64,000 nt of DNA from Cacajao melanocephalus (taxonomy: Eukaryota > Chordata > Mammalia > Primates > Pitheciidae). Below, piece after piece: positions 28,290 to 40,153 of this stretch. The position numbers were made by a program, and so were the translations under genes. The notes beneath the pieces were generated by a model. It had not been told where the DNA came from and did no database searches. It saw only the letters and a list, made by a program, of their open reading frames with translations. Position 1 is the first letter of the stretch. Each line of letters begins with the position of its first letter. The DNA is taken from positions 20,418 to 84,417 of the forward strand of contig CAUYLG010063115.1 of NCBI GenBank assembly GCA_963573385.1, given 5' to 3'.

Positions 28290-28339
<50 letters not shown>
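28288..28339 (+). repeat. (CG)n(CA)n alternating purine-pyrimidine repeat
   Basis: A run cgcgtgcgcgcgcgcacaca continues as CA units to 28338. CpG runs of this length are rare in primate DNA because methylated CpG decays. The whole tract of about 50 bp alternates purine and pyrimidine, the best-known Z-DNA-forming pattern. Confidence 0.97.
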
Positions 28340-29754
28340 GAATACCAAGTTGACCAACTATCTACACGGAAGTAAAACACCTTCACGAAAAACAAAAATC
28401 AGGTGACCAGTCACACTACCTGGTTATAGTTTCATTTTATTGAAAGAGGCACTGAAAAAATAAGAAGGACAGTCCTGAATCTCTAGCACCGCATTGGGAA
28501 CATGGTGTGGAGAGCATCTCTGGGTGCTGGGGGATAGAGAGCAAAGCAATTGTGAGGCATTGAACTCACTGCTATTCTGTTAGAATAGAAAGAAAAAAAC
28601 AGACAAAATTCAGCTAACACCGGCCCACAGAGGGAGCATTTAAACCAGCCCTAGTCAGAGGGGAATTGTCAGTTCCAGCAGTTTGAACTTGAGTACCCTC
28701 AAACCTCACCACTGAGGATCAAAGTGCTCTGCATTTCTAAGTAACCTCAAAAGGCAGTCTTGGCTGTAAGGACTGCAACTCTTAGGTGAGTCCTAGGGCT
28801 AAAATAGATCCAGAGACAGTGGACTGAAGGGGCACACAACATACTGAGACACCAACTGGGGCAGCCAATGGAGTGCTGCAATCACCCCTCTCTAAATGCC
28901 AGGCTTCGCAGATAAGGGCTAAAGAAGAGATGACTTCCTTTCGCTTGAGAGAACAGGAAAGAATAAGGAGGTCTTTGTCTGGTATCTAAGATACCAGCTC
29001 AGCCACAGCAGGATTGAGAACCAGTCAGAGTCACAAGGGCCCCATTCCAGGCCCTAGTTCCCAGATAATATTTTCAGACACACCCCGATCCAGAAGGGAA
29101 GGTGCTGCATTGAATGAAAAGACCCAATCCTATCAGCATGCATCACCTGCTAACTGAAGAGACCTTGAGCATTGAATAACCAGGTAATACATCAAGGGCC
29201 TTGGTGAATCTCTTAGATTTGCTGGCCTCAGGTGAGACTCAGCACATTACCATCTGTCATAGCTATGAAGCAAAAATCCTTCTGTTTGAGAAAAACGTAA
29301 GGAAAATAAATGGGAGTTTGTCTTTTGCCTTTGGCCCAACAGCACCACGGGGGTTAGAGCACCAAGTCAACATTTGGGGACCTCAATTTCAGGGCTTAAC
29401 TCTTGCACAGCATTTCTGGCTTTGCTCTGGGCCAGAGGGGAGCCCATTGTCCTGAAGGGTGAGTCTCAGGCCAGGCAGAATTCACTACAAGCTGATATAA
29501 GAGACCTTGGGCCTTAAGGGACCATTTGTGGTTGTCTGGCGGTACTCTGTGTTCTGGTGTGGAGGTGGCTATAAAGTAAGGTTCCTTGGCCTTTGGAAAG
29601 GAAAGAGAAAAGTAGGAAGGACTGCATCTTGTGACTGGAGTTTCAGCTCTGCCAAAAGACAGTAGAATACCAAGTAGACTTCTAAGGTGGATGACTTTAG
29701 TTTCTGACTCATTGACAGCACTTTTTGATGCACCTGGGTCTGGGGTCCTTGCTT

Positions 29755-30084
29755 CCCTGAAGGGAAGGACACAGGCCTGGCTGGCTTTGCCACCTACTGA
29801 TTGTACAGCCCCAGGGCCTTGAGCAAACATAGGTAGTAGCAAGGGATTGGTTACAGTAAGCCTTGGCCAAGACCCAGCACTGTTCTGGCTTCAGGTCTGA
29901 CCCAGTGCAGTCCTCATTGCACTAAAGAGAAAGACATAGGCCTGCCTGGCTTTGCCACTTACCGATTGTACAGCCCTAGCGCCTTAAGCAAGCATAGGCA
30001 GTAGCAAGGGAATGATTACAAGAAGCCTTGGTTGAGACCCAGCACTGTGGTGGCTTCAGGTCTGACCCAGTTCAGTCCTAGTGG
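29755..30084 (+). repeat. Two tandem copies of a 165-bp unit (L1M 5'UTR)
   Basis: The block aggcctggctggctttgcc (29773) recurs as aggcctgcctggctttgcc (29938), and ttgtacagccc recurs 165 bases later, as does ggcttcaggtctgacccag (29887 and 30052). The copies differ at scattered positions. They lie upstream of ORF1, so they may represent promoter-type monomers, but this is inference. Confidence 0.9.
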
Positions 30085-30459
30085 AGGTGGCCACAGGGAT
30101 GCTACTATCACTTTATCCCTAGCTTTAGGTGGCTCAGAATAGAGACAGAGACTCTGTAAACTCGGTAGAAAGTAAATATTTGGAAAACCTTTCCAAAAAG
30201 GATGGCTACAAATAAGCCCAGACAGTGAAGACTATGATAAATACCTAACTCTTTAATGCTCAGATACCAAATAACATCTACTAGCATCAAAACATGTCCT
30301 CACCAAATGAATTAAATACGTCTCTTGGTGAATAATCCTGGGGAAATAAAGATATGTGATTTTTTCAGACAGGTAATTCAAATAGCTATTTTGAGGAAAC
30401 TAAAAAATATTCAAGATAATATTAAAAAGGTATTTAGAATTCTATCAAATAGATTTTAA

Positions 30460-31170
30460 TAAGAGAGTGAAATAATTTTCGAAACAAACAGAAATAATGA
30501 AGCTGAAAATACAATTGACATACTGAAGAATGCATTAGAGTCCTTTGATATCAGAATAAATAGAGCAGAAGAAAGAATTAGTGAACTAGAAGACAGGTTA
30601 TGTGAAAATACTTTAAGAGGAGACAAAAAAATAAAAATAAAAAACAACGAAGCACACCTACAGAATTTAGAAAATAGCCTCAAAAGGGAAAATCTAAGAG
30701 TTGTTGGCCTTAAGGAAGAGGTGGAGAAGGATACAGGGCACAAAATTTATTTAAAGTGATAATAATGGAGAACTTTCCAAACCTAGAGAAAGATATCAAT
30801 ATCTAAGTACAAGAAGGTTATAAAACAACAAGCAGATATAACCCAATGAACACTATCTCAAGAAATTTAATAATTAAACTCTTAAAAGTTGAGGATGAAA
30901 AAGGGATCCTAAAAACATCAAAAGAAAAGAAACAAACAATATACAATGGAGCTCCACTATTTCTGGCAGCAGGCTTTTCAGTAGAAGCTTTACAGGACAA
31001 AAGAGAGTGACCATTAAAGTGCTGAAGAAAAGGTAACTTTCAGCCTAGAATGGCATATCCTGAAGAAAATAAATCTTTCACATATAAAAAGTAAAGGGTT
31101 TCTCAAACAAACAAAAGCTGAAAGATTTTATCAATACCAAAATCATTTTATAAGAAATGCTAAAGGGAGT
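30460..31170 (+). pseudogene. Decayed L1 ORF1 (RNA-binding coiled-coil protein)
   Basis: ORF1p is the trimeric RNA-binding protein of L1. The remnant shows a coiled-coil-type segment (RINRAEERISELEDRL), then NLRVVGL and MENFPNLEKDINI of the RRM region, and FQPRMAYP of the carboxyl-terminal domain. Two stops lie in the same reading frame: TAA at 30804-30806, where CAA is expected, and TGA at 31008-31010, where TGG is expected after KRE. The copy is not functional. Confidence 0.82.
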
Positions 31171-31410
31171 ACTTCAACCAGAAATAATAATAGTAAAAAA
31201 CATTAATTGGCAGTAAATACTTATCTGTAGGTACAAAACTTACTGGTAATACAAAGAACAGAGAAAAGCCAGAATATTATAACACTGTCACTGTGGTGTA
31301 TGAACTATATTATCAGATGTAGAAAGACTAAATGATGAACCAATCAAAAATAATTTCAACAGCTTTTCAAGACGTAGTCAGTATAATAAGACATAAATAA
31401 AAACAACAAA

Positions 31411-31734
31411 AACTGGCCCCTTTTTCATAATTCTTCCCTCAGGATAGGCTGCCTGCTTGCAAACTATCCTCCTTATGCTTGGGAGGTGAGCATACTCAGT
31501 GTGTTAAGGAAGTTGTACCCATGCCCATCTGAAGCTTTCTTCCCTTTTCTGGTGGAGTGCCCCTGGAAGGTCATACTTTACCATTCTGCCTCTTAATGTG
31601 CATGTCCAGGATCTTTCCCCAACTTTCCTGATGGTCCAAACCTGTTGCATTAAAGTGTTAATTGAATTCAGGCACCAGGGAGAAACAAAAATAAGTTTTC
31701 AATAAAATCTCAGGTATTGGCTAGGACCTCTAAT
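31411..31734. other. Unclassified sequence between L1 fragments
   Basis: Moderate GC, no open frame of note and no repeat family that I can name. It lies between the plus-strand L1M 5' half and a minus-strand L1M. Confidence 0.4.
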
Positions 31735-34700
31735 GCAATGCAATTTTAAATATAAGTGGTAAGAGTGGACATTGTCTTGTTCTTGATATTAGGAAAAATG
31801 CTTTTAATCTTTAACTGTTTATTATATTAGCTATTTTTCATATAAATGCCTTATATCACTTTGTGGATCTTTTTCTTTATTCCTAATGTGGTGAGTACTT
31901 TTATAATAAAAGGTGTTAATTTTTTTCAGGTGCTTTATTGCATCAATTTTAGATGATCATATGAGTTTTTCTTTTTTTCCATTAAGAGAGGGTATTACAG
32001 TTATTAATTTTGTATGTTGGAAAACTCTTGCATCCTGGGAGAATTCCTACATGGTCATAGTCCATGGTCCTTTTAATATTCTCCTAGTTTAGATTCAACA
32101 ATATTTTGAGTTCTAGTATATTCTTGGTGTTTATCTTGACACTGGGTAGTTAGTTTTGATTTTCTGTGGGATAAAGCCAGATTGCTCTTGTTTTACCATT
32201 GCGGTGACATCACCTAGGTTTTATAGTAATTTGTTGAGGGTTTAAAAATTTACAGTCATAAGTGATATTGGCTTATAATTTCATTCTTAAGCGTCTTTGT
32301 CTGGCTTTGGTATTGGGATAATCCTTGCCTCATGAAATTAGGTCAGAAATAGTCCCTCCTTTTTTATTTTCGGAAGAGTTTAAGAAGAAATGTTAATTAT
32401 TCTTTACAAGTTTGGTAGAAATTACCATTGATGCATTCTGTTCCTGCTATTTTGTATATGTGTATGTGTGAATTCTTTGTTGATTATTACATATCTTAAT
32501 TTACTATAGGTTTCTATGAACTTTCTATATTTTTCAGTGCATTTGCTTTAGTTTGTGTCTTTCTAGAAATTAGTCTATCTCATCTACGTTGTCTAATTTG
32601 TTGTCATACAATTGTTCATAATATTTCCTTATAAATCTTTAATTTATATAGTGTCTATAATAAAGTCTCCATTTTTAGTTCTTATTTTAGCAATGTATGT
32701 CTTCTCTTTTTGGCAATTTTGTTGTTCTTTTCAAAAAACAAACATTTGGTTTAATTGATTTATGTTTTCTTATTGTCTATGTCATTTATCTAAATCCTAA
32801 TATTCATTACATAATTTATTATGCTATATTTGGGTTTAGATTATTATTCATTTTCTAGTTTCTAGGGGTGTAAATTAAAAAAAAAAAGATTTTTTTTTTT
32901 CACTGTAGGAATTTACAGCCATTACTTTCTCTTTGAGAACTGCTTTGGCCACATCTTATTAGTTGTAATATGCTTTGTCTTTATTTTTAATCATCTCAAA
33001 GTATTTTCCAATTTTTCTGTAATTTTTTTTCATGGAAACACTGATTGCTTAAAAGTATGTGGTTTAATTTACACACAGGTTACTTTTTCTTCTTTTCTTA
33101 ATTTCTACTTTTATTCCCTTATATCTAGAGAAAATACTTTGTAAGATTTCAATCATTTGTACTACTTAAAACTCTTTTTTTTTTTTTTTTTGGCTTAATA
33201 CATGCTTTATTCTGGAGAATGTTGCATGTATACTTGAGAAGAACATGTATTTTGCTTTTGTTGGGGAAAGTGTCCTGTATGTGTCCATTGGGTCTAATAG
33301 TTTGATAGAGTTGTGTAAGTCCTCTATTTTTTTTATTGATCTCTCTAGTTCTACCCATTATTGATTGGAGTATTAAAATCTATAACTATTTTTGTAGAGT
33401 TTCCTCTGCCTTTATTTCTTTTAATGTTTATTTTATATATTTTGGGGCTCTGTAACAAGATGAGCATACAGATGTTATCTGATTTTAATGAATTGATGCT
33501 TTTATCAATATATAACCTTCTATTTTGACTTTTATTATAATTTTGCACTTCATATATATTTTGTCAGTTATTAATATTGCTATCCCAGGTTTCTATTGAT
33601 TACGAAATATGCATAGGATATCTATTTTAATATGCTTAGTTACACCCTATTATTATCTTCATGTCTATCATGATTCTCTGGTAGAGAATATATAGATAGA
33701 TCATGTTTGTTTCTATTTACATTTTGTCAATCTCTGCATCTGATTGACGAGTTTAATTCATTTACATTAAAGTGATTACTGATTGATTCTTGATCTTTTG
33801 ATGAAGACAAAGTGTAAAGTGATTACTGGTAAGAGATAATTTATTTCTGCCATTTTGAAATTTGTTTTCTACATGCTATATATCATTTTTACCATAATCC
33901 ATTCTTTGGAGCCTCCTTTTTGTATTTAATTTATTATTCAAAATAAGTCCTTTTGATTCCCTATTTCCTTTTTAGTATATTTTTAAGTTATTTTCTTAGT
34001 GGTTACCTTGGGGAATATAGCTATTTCTTTTCCTCTAGGGCTTTCTTTTGAGCATATTGAGCATATTTAAGGGAGTTGATTTAAATCATTTGTCTAGTAA
34101 GTCTAATGTCTACAATTTGTCAGGAAAAATTTGTTTTGTTTTGTTATTTTCCTTTCTTTTCTTTTTTATCTCTTATTTGACTAGCCAATACTTTCTTGCT
34201 TCTCTGCATGTCTAGTAAGCTTTTGTTAAAAATTAGTTATTTTGAATATTCTAATTTAGCTTCTCTGGAGATCATATTCTTCATACTTCCCAGAATTTTT
34301 TTTTTTTTTACTTACTGTGCAATGTAGTTGTTTATTTGTTTTGTGACTTTCTAAACTACGTTTTGTAAAGACTGTTTCTCTCTCACATGATCTTTGAAAG
34401 CTGTGCTGCTACAGGTTAGTGAGCAGCTCGTCGTTAAAAGAATTTTCTTAAACATACGGAACATTCCAGATTAAGAGGAAATAAAAACACATGCTTTCCT
34501 GGTGTTTGCAGATTGGCTTTGTGATGTGGCAATTCTTTGATGCTTAGCTAGACCATATTCAGCTCTACTTTAACCTTCACTTTTCTTATCAAGTCTAACA
34601 TAAACCAGATGTTAAAGCTTATAGTCTTCTTTGGTCTATTCTGAGCATGTTTTTTGCTGTGGGCATGTATGTAACTTGCTACATTTTCTGGTATTTGTGA

Positions 34701-34908
34701 GAGCTTTTAAAAGTTCTTATTCAATAAAGTATTTTACTCCCCGGTTTTTACTCAGGCTATCAGCATACTTTTGTTTGTTTGTTTTTGCCACAATCATTAA
34801 TTTTTGCCCCAGGTATCATGGCTTTCGTATTTGCCATTCAATGTTTTAGAAGAATGTTCTCCACACAGCTGCTTCTCCACGGTGTTAAAGTTTTGACATA
34901 CTTCATAC
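31735..34908 (-). mobile_element. L1M ORF2 and inter-ORF region, antisense
   Basis: The order is antisense RT (gtggacattgtcttgttctt, ttcatataaatgccttatat), then the palm and thumb flank, then the EN side (ttctggagaatgttgcatgt, gtcctgtatgtgtccattgg, tattaatattgctatcccag). From about 33800 the sequence matches an L1M inter-ORF region and then fades; the part after 34300 is uncertain. There is a T17 run at 33175-33191. The frames at 33149-33358 and 33351-33548 are ORF2 remnants with frame shifts. Confidence 0.78.
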
Positions 34909-36279
34909 TTTTTTTTAATTTTAACTTTTAAGTTTAGTAGTACATGTGCAGGTTTGTTACATAGTTAAATTTGTGTTATGAGAGTTTGTTGTACATATGA
35001 CTTCATCAACCGGGTATTAAGTTTAGTACTTATTAGTTATTTTACCAGATTCTCTCTTCCTCCTCTCTGCCACCCTTGAATATGCTCGAGTATGTTTTGG
35101 TCCCCTCCATGTGTCCACACGTTATCATTTAGCTCTCACTTATAAGTGACAATGTGTGGTGTTTGGATTTCTGCTCCTGAATTAGTTTGTTAAGGATAAT
35201 GGCCTCCAGCTCCATCCATGGTGCTGCAAACTACATCATCCCATGTCTTATGACTGCATAGTATTCCATGATGTATATGTATGAAATTTTCTTTATGTAG
35301 TCTACCATTAATGGACATTTAGGTTGGTTCTATGTCTTGGCTGTTGTGAATAGTGCTGCAATACATATAAGTGTGCATGTGTTTTTGTGATAGAATGATT
35401 TATATTTCTTTGGGTATGTACCCAATAGTAAGATTGCTGGGTAAAATGGTATTTCCACTTATAGGTCTTTAAAAAAGTGCCACACTGTCTTCCAAAATGG
35501 TAGAAATAATTTACACTCCTGACAACAGTGTATAAGCATTCTCTTTTCTCCAAAACCTCACCAGCATCGATTGTTTTTTGTCACTTTTATAATAGCTATC
35601 AGATTAGTGTGAGATGGTATCTCATTCTGGTTTTTAATTTGTGTTTCTCTAGTGATCACTGATGTTGAGCTTTTTTTAATATGTTTGTTGGCTGCATGTA
35701 TGCCTTCTTTGGAGAAATGCCTGTTCATGTTATTTGCCTACTTTTTAATTTTTTTATTCTTGTAAATTTGTTTCTTTTTTTCAAATTTATTTTATTTTAT
35801 TTAAGCACATGGATACATGTGCTGAATGTGCAGGTTTGTTATGTAGGTATACATGTGCCATGGTGGTTTGCTACACCTATCAACCTGTCATCTAGGTTTT
35901 AAGCCCCACATGTATTAGGTATTTGTGCAAATCCTCTCCCTTCCCTCACTTCCCCCACCCCAAAACAGGTACAAGTGTGTGATGTTCCCTTCCCTTTGTC
36001 CAGGTGTTCTCATTGTTCAAATCCCACTTATGAGTGAGAACATGTGGTGTTTGGTTTTCTGTTTCTGTGTTAGTTTCCTGAGGAAGATAGTCTCCAGCTT
36101 CATCCATGTCCCTGCAAAGGACATGAACTCATTGTTTTTTTATGACTGCATACTATTCCATGGTGTATATGTGCCACATTTTCTTTATCCAGTCTATCAT
36201 TGATGGGCATTTGGGTTAGTTCCAAGTCTTTGCTATTGTAAATAGTGCTGCAATAAACATACGTGTGCATGTGTCTTTT

Positions 36280-36404
36280 TTTAAATTATACTTTAAGTTC
36301 TGGGGTACCTTTGCAGATCGTGCAGGATTGTTACATAGGTATACAGATGTCATGGTGGTTTGCTGCATCTATGTCCCCATAATCAACATTAGATATTTCT
36401 CCTA
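36280..36404 (-). mobile_element. Third-level L1 tail (about 125 bp), antisense
   Basis: It begins ttaaattatactttaagttc, the antisense 3' end of a primate L1, and stops after ttagatatttctcc. The host L1 word tgtgcatgtgtcttt is seen before it, and tgtgcattgtagtatgtgtc after it, so the target duplication seems present but altered by a small insertion. This is the innermost layer of three L1 insertions. Confidence 0.87.
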
Positions 36405-36784
36405 TGTGCATTGTAGTATGTGTCTTTACAGTAGAATGGTTTATAATCCTTTGGGTATATACCCAGTAATGGAATTGCTGGGTCAAATGGTATTTCTAGT
36501 TCTAGATCCTTGTGGAGTTGCCACATTGTCTTCCACAATGGTTGAACTAATTTACACTCCCACCAACAGTATAAAAGTGTTCCTATTTCTCTGCATCCTC
36601 ACCAGCATCTGTTGTTTCCAGACTTTTTAATGATCGCCATTCTAACTGGCATGAGATGGTATCTCACTGTGGTTTTGATTTGCATTTCTCTAATGACCAG
36701 TGATGATGAGTGTTTTTTCATATGTTTGTGGGATGTATAAATGTCCTTTTGAGAAGTCTCTGTTCATATCCATTGCCCTATTTT

Positions 36785-37102
36785 TCATGGGGTTTTTTTT
36801 TTCCTTGTAAATTTAAGTTTCTTACAGATTCTGGATATTAGGCTTTTGCCAGATGGATAAATTAAAAAACAATTCTCCCATTTTGTAGGTTGCCTATTCA
36901 CTCTGATGGTAATTTCTTTTGCTGAGCAGAAATTCTTCAGTTTAATTAGATCTGATTTGTCAATTTTGGCTTTTGTTGCCATTTCTTTTTGTGTTTCAGT
37001 CATGAAGTCTTTGCTCGTGCCTATGTCTTCAATGGTATTGCCTAGGTTTTCTAGTGTTTGTATAGTTTTAGGTTTTATGTTTAAGTATTTAATCCATCTC
37101 AA
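36785..37102 (-). pseudogene. L1 ORF2p remnant (thumb to carboxyl-terminal segment)
   Basis: A 105-codon frame in the younger nested L1 shows the ORF2p order [36 protein letters not shown], then VNRQPTKWE. It is the segment between the RT domain and the Cys-rich carboxyl terminus. The frame ends in a lysine-rich stretch read from a T-run. The ORF is a fragment of a 5'-truncated element and cannot make a complete protein. Confidence 0.9.
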
Positions 37103-40035
37103 GTTATTTTTTGTATAAAGTATAAGGAAGGGGTCCAGTTTAAGTTTTCTGTGTATGGTTAGCCCGTTTTTCTAGATCCATTTATTAAATAGGGAGTCCT
37201 TTCCTCGTTGCTTGTTTCCATCAGGTTTGCCAAAGAACAGATGGTTGTAGATGTGTGATGTTACTTGTGAGGCCTCTGTTCTGTTCTATTCTTCTGTATC
37301 TCTGTTTTGGTACCAATACCATGCTGTTTTGGTTACTCCTTGTAGTATAGTTTGAAGTCAGGTAGTGTGATGCCTCCAGCTTTGTTTTGTTTTTTCTTAG
37401 GATTGTCTGGGCTATATGGGCTCTTTTTTGGTTCTATATAAAATTTAAAGCAGTTTTTTTCTAATTCTGTGAAGAAAGTCAATGGTAGCCTGATGGGAAT
37501 AGTATTAAATCTAAAAATCACTTTGGGCAGTGTGGCCATTTTCATGATATTGATTCTTTCTATCTATTGAGCATGTGTTTGTTTCTTCTAGATGCTAGAT
37601 ATCAGACCTTTATTTCAGTGCATATTTCAAAAAAAATTCTCCCATTTTATAAATTGTCTGCTTACTCTGTTGACAGTTTCTGTTGCCTTTCAGACACTCT
37701 TTAATTCAATTATATTTCATTTGTGAATTTTTGCTTTTGTGGTAATTGCTTTTGGCATCTTTGTCAATAAATTTTTTCTTCTTCTGTGTTCAGAATGGCA
37801 TTCCCTAGGTTTTCCTCTAGGGATTTTATAGTTTTGGGTTTTATATTTAAGTCTTCAATTTATCTTGTGTTAGTTTTTGTATATAATGTAAAGAAGGGGT
37901 TTAGTTTCAATCTTCTGCATATGGCTAGCCAGTTATTCTAGCATCATTTATTGAACAGGGATTTCTTTTTTTATTAGTGTTTGTGTCAGCTTGGGCAAAA
38001 ATCAGGTAATTGTAACTATGCAGCCTTGTTTCTCAGATCTTTATTCTGTTCCAATGGTGTATGTGTTTGTTTTCGTACCAGTACCATGCTGTTTTGGTTA
38101 CTGTACTCCTGTATTATAGTTTGATTTCAGGTGAAATTATGCCTCCAGTTTTCACCTATTTGCTTAGGATTGCCTGGGTATTAGGGAATTTTTTGGTTCC
38201 ATATGAATTTTAAAATATTTTCATAGTTCTGTGAAGTATGTCATTAGTAGTTTAACAAGATGGGCATTGAATCCATAAATTGTGTTGGGTAGTATGGCCA
38301 TTTTAATGATATTGGTTCTTCTTATCCATTAGTTTGAAATGCTTTTCCATATGTTTGTTTTATCTCTCATTTCTTTGAGAAGTGTTTTATAGTTTTCCTT
38401 GTAGAGATCTTTCCCTCTTTGGTTAGCTGTATTCCTAGATATTTTCATTTTATTGTGGCAATTGTGAATAAGATTGCATTTCTGTTTTGGCTTCTGGATC
38501 ATCTGTTTTTGGTTCATAGCAGTGCTAGTAATTTCTGTACATTGTTTTTTTTTTTTTTTATCCTGAAATGTAGCTGAACTTGTTCATCAGCTTAAGCTAC
38601 TTTTAGGCTGAGACTATAAAGTTTTATATATAAGATAATGTTTTCTGCAAACGGAGATAGTTATATTTATTTATTATGTTTACTTACTTTTTTATCATTA
38701 TATTTATTTACTGTTCTCTTTCCTGATTGCTCTGTATACAATGCCCAAAACTATGTTGAATATGAGTCGTGGGAGAGGGCATCTTTGTCTTGTGCCTGAT
38801 TTCAAACAGAATATTTTTATATTTTACCCATTCAGTATGATATTGGCTGTGGGTTTGTCATATATGGCTCTTATCATTTTTAAGTATTTTTTTTTCAATA
38901 CCCAGTTTATTGAGAGTTTTTAAAATGAAAGGGTTTTCAATTAAAAGCCTTTTCTGTATCTATTGAGATAATCATGTGGTTTTTGTATTTAATTATGCTA
39001 ATGTGATGAATTACATATATGGGTTCATGTATGTTGAACCAACCTTGCATTAAAGGATAAAGCCTACTCAATCATGGTGGATCAGCTTTTTGATGTGTTG
39101 TTGGTTTCGGTTTGCCAGTATTTTGATGAGTATTTTTTTCACTGATGTTCATCAAAGATACTGGCCCACAGTTATGCTGTTGTGTCTCTGCCAGTTTTTT
39201 CTTTTTTGGGAGGGTGGGGGATGATGCTGGTTTCATAGATTGAGTTAGGGAGAGATCCCTCCTCTTCAACTTTATTAAAATATTTTCAACAAAAATGGTA
39301 CCAGTGGTTGTTATACAATTGGTAAAATTTTGGATCTGTCTGGTCCTGTTTTTGTTTGTTTGTTTTTGTTGTTGTTGTTGGTAGGCTATTTATCCAATTT
39401 CAGAACTCATTATTGGTCCATTAAAGAATTCAGTTTCTTCCTTCCTGGTTCAGTCTTGAGAGGGTGTATGTGTCCAGAAACTTGTCCATTTCTTCTACAT
39501 TTGTAGGTTATGTGCATAGAGGTGTTCCTAACATTCCCTGATGTTTATTTTATTTGTATTTCTGTGGGGTAAGTGGTAATATATTATTTGTCATATCTAA
39601 TTGTGTTTATTTAGATCATCTCTCTTTTATTTTTTATTCCTCTAGCTATTGGTCTATGTATCATATTAATTAAAAAAAACAATTTCATGAATTGTTGATT
39701 TGCATGGTTTGTTATGTCTCAGTATCCTCCATTTTAGCTCTGGTTTTTGATTTGGAAATTTAGTACAGTAAATTTTACTTTTAATACTTCCTTAGCTGTG
39801 CTTCAGATATTCTGGTATGATATATCTTTGTTCCCATTACTTTTAAAGAACCCGTTGATTTCTGTCTTAATTTCATTATTTACTTAAAAGACATTCAGAA
39901 GCAGTTTATTCAACTTCTTTGGAGTTGCATGGTTTTGACTGAATTTCTTAACCTTCATTTCTAATTTGATTGTGCTGTGGTCCAAGAGACTGGTTTTTAT
40001 AACTTCAGTTCTTTTGCATTTGCTGAGGAGTGAGT

Positions 40036-40153
40036 GTTTTAGTTCTATGTGACTCATTTTAGAATATGTGCCATGAAAAGAATATATATTCTTGTTTTAG
40101 TTCTGAGTATGTGACTGATTTTAAAGTATGTGCCATGAGAAGAATATATATTC
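40036..40153. repeat. Diverged tandem duplication of about 58 bp in L1
   Basis: The block gttttagttctatgtgactc...gccatgaaaagaatatatat is followed by a second copy beginning gttttagttctgagtatgtg. The copies differ by several substitutions and a small insertion, so this duplication is older than the perfect ones elsewhere in the window. Confidence 0.85.

Larger units (their letters stand above)
28253..31410 (+). mobile_element. L1M 5' half (5'UTR + ORF1; HAL1-like), sense
   Basis: This is one of only two plus-strand L1 pieces in the window. About 2.1 kb of 5'UTR, from accaagttgaccaactatct near 28345, leads into a decayed ORF1 (about 30460-31170) and the start of an inter-ORF region (aaaacttactggtaatac, then gactaaatgatgaaccaatc at 31326). 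ORF2 is absent: the similarity stops near 31410. Known L1M 5'UTRs contain repeated blocks, and one pair is clear here (29755-30084). A CG/CA microsatellite sits near the 5' end. HAL1 (ORF1-only L1 relative) is an alternative name for such a structure. Confidence 0.8.
35777..37577 (-). mobile_element. Younger 5'-truncated L1 inside the older L1
   Basis: It is flanked by a perfect 10-bp target duplication, tttgtttctt, at 35767-35776 and 37578-37587. It begins with a T-rich head and a 3'UTR (gatacatgtgctgaatgtgc, then tgagaacatgtggtgtttgg) and is truncated in ORF2 at about 37577. The outer L1 resumes at the expected point. ORF2 remnants lie at 36785-37102 and 37333-37545. A short third L1 tail is nested within it at 36280-36404. 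Confidence 0.94.

Noticed and set aside
29396..29842. 148-codon minus-strand frame
   Set aside because: Antisense to an L1M 5'UTR; overlaps other open frames on both strands, as expected in GC-richer non-coding repeat sequence.
36785..37545. Possibility that the younger nested L1 is still active
   Set aside because: It is 5'-truncated to about 1.8 kb, lacks EN and RT, and its ORF2 remnant is broken into separate frames.
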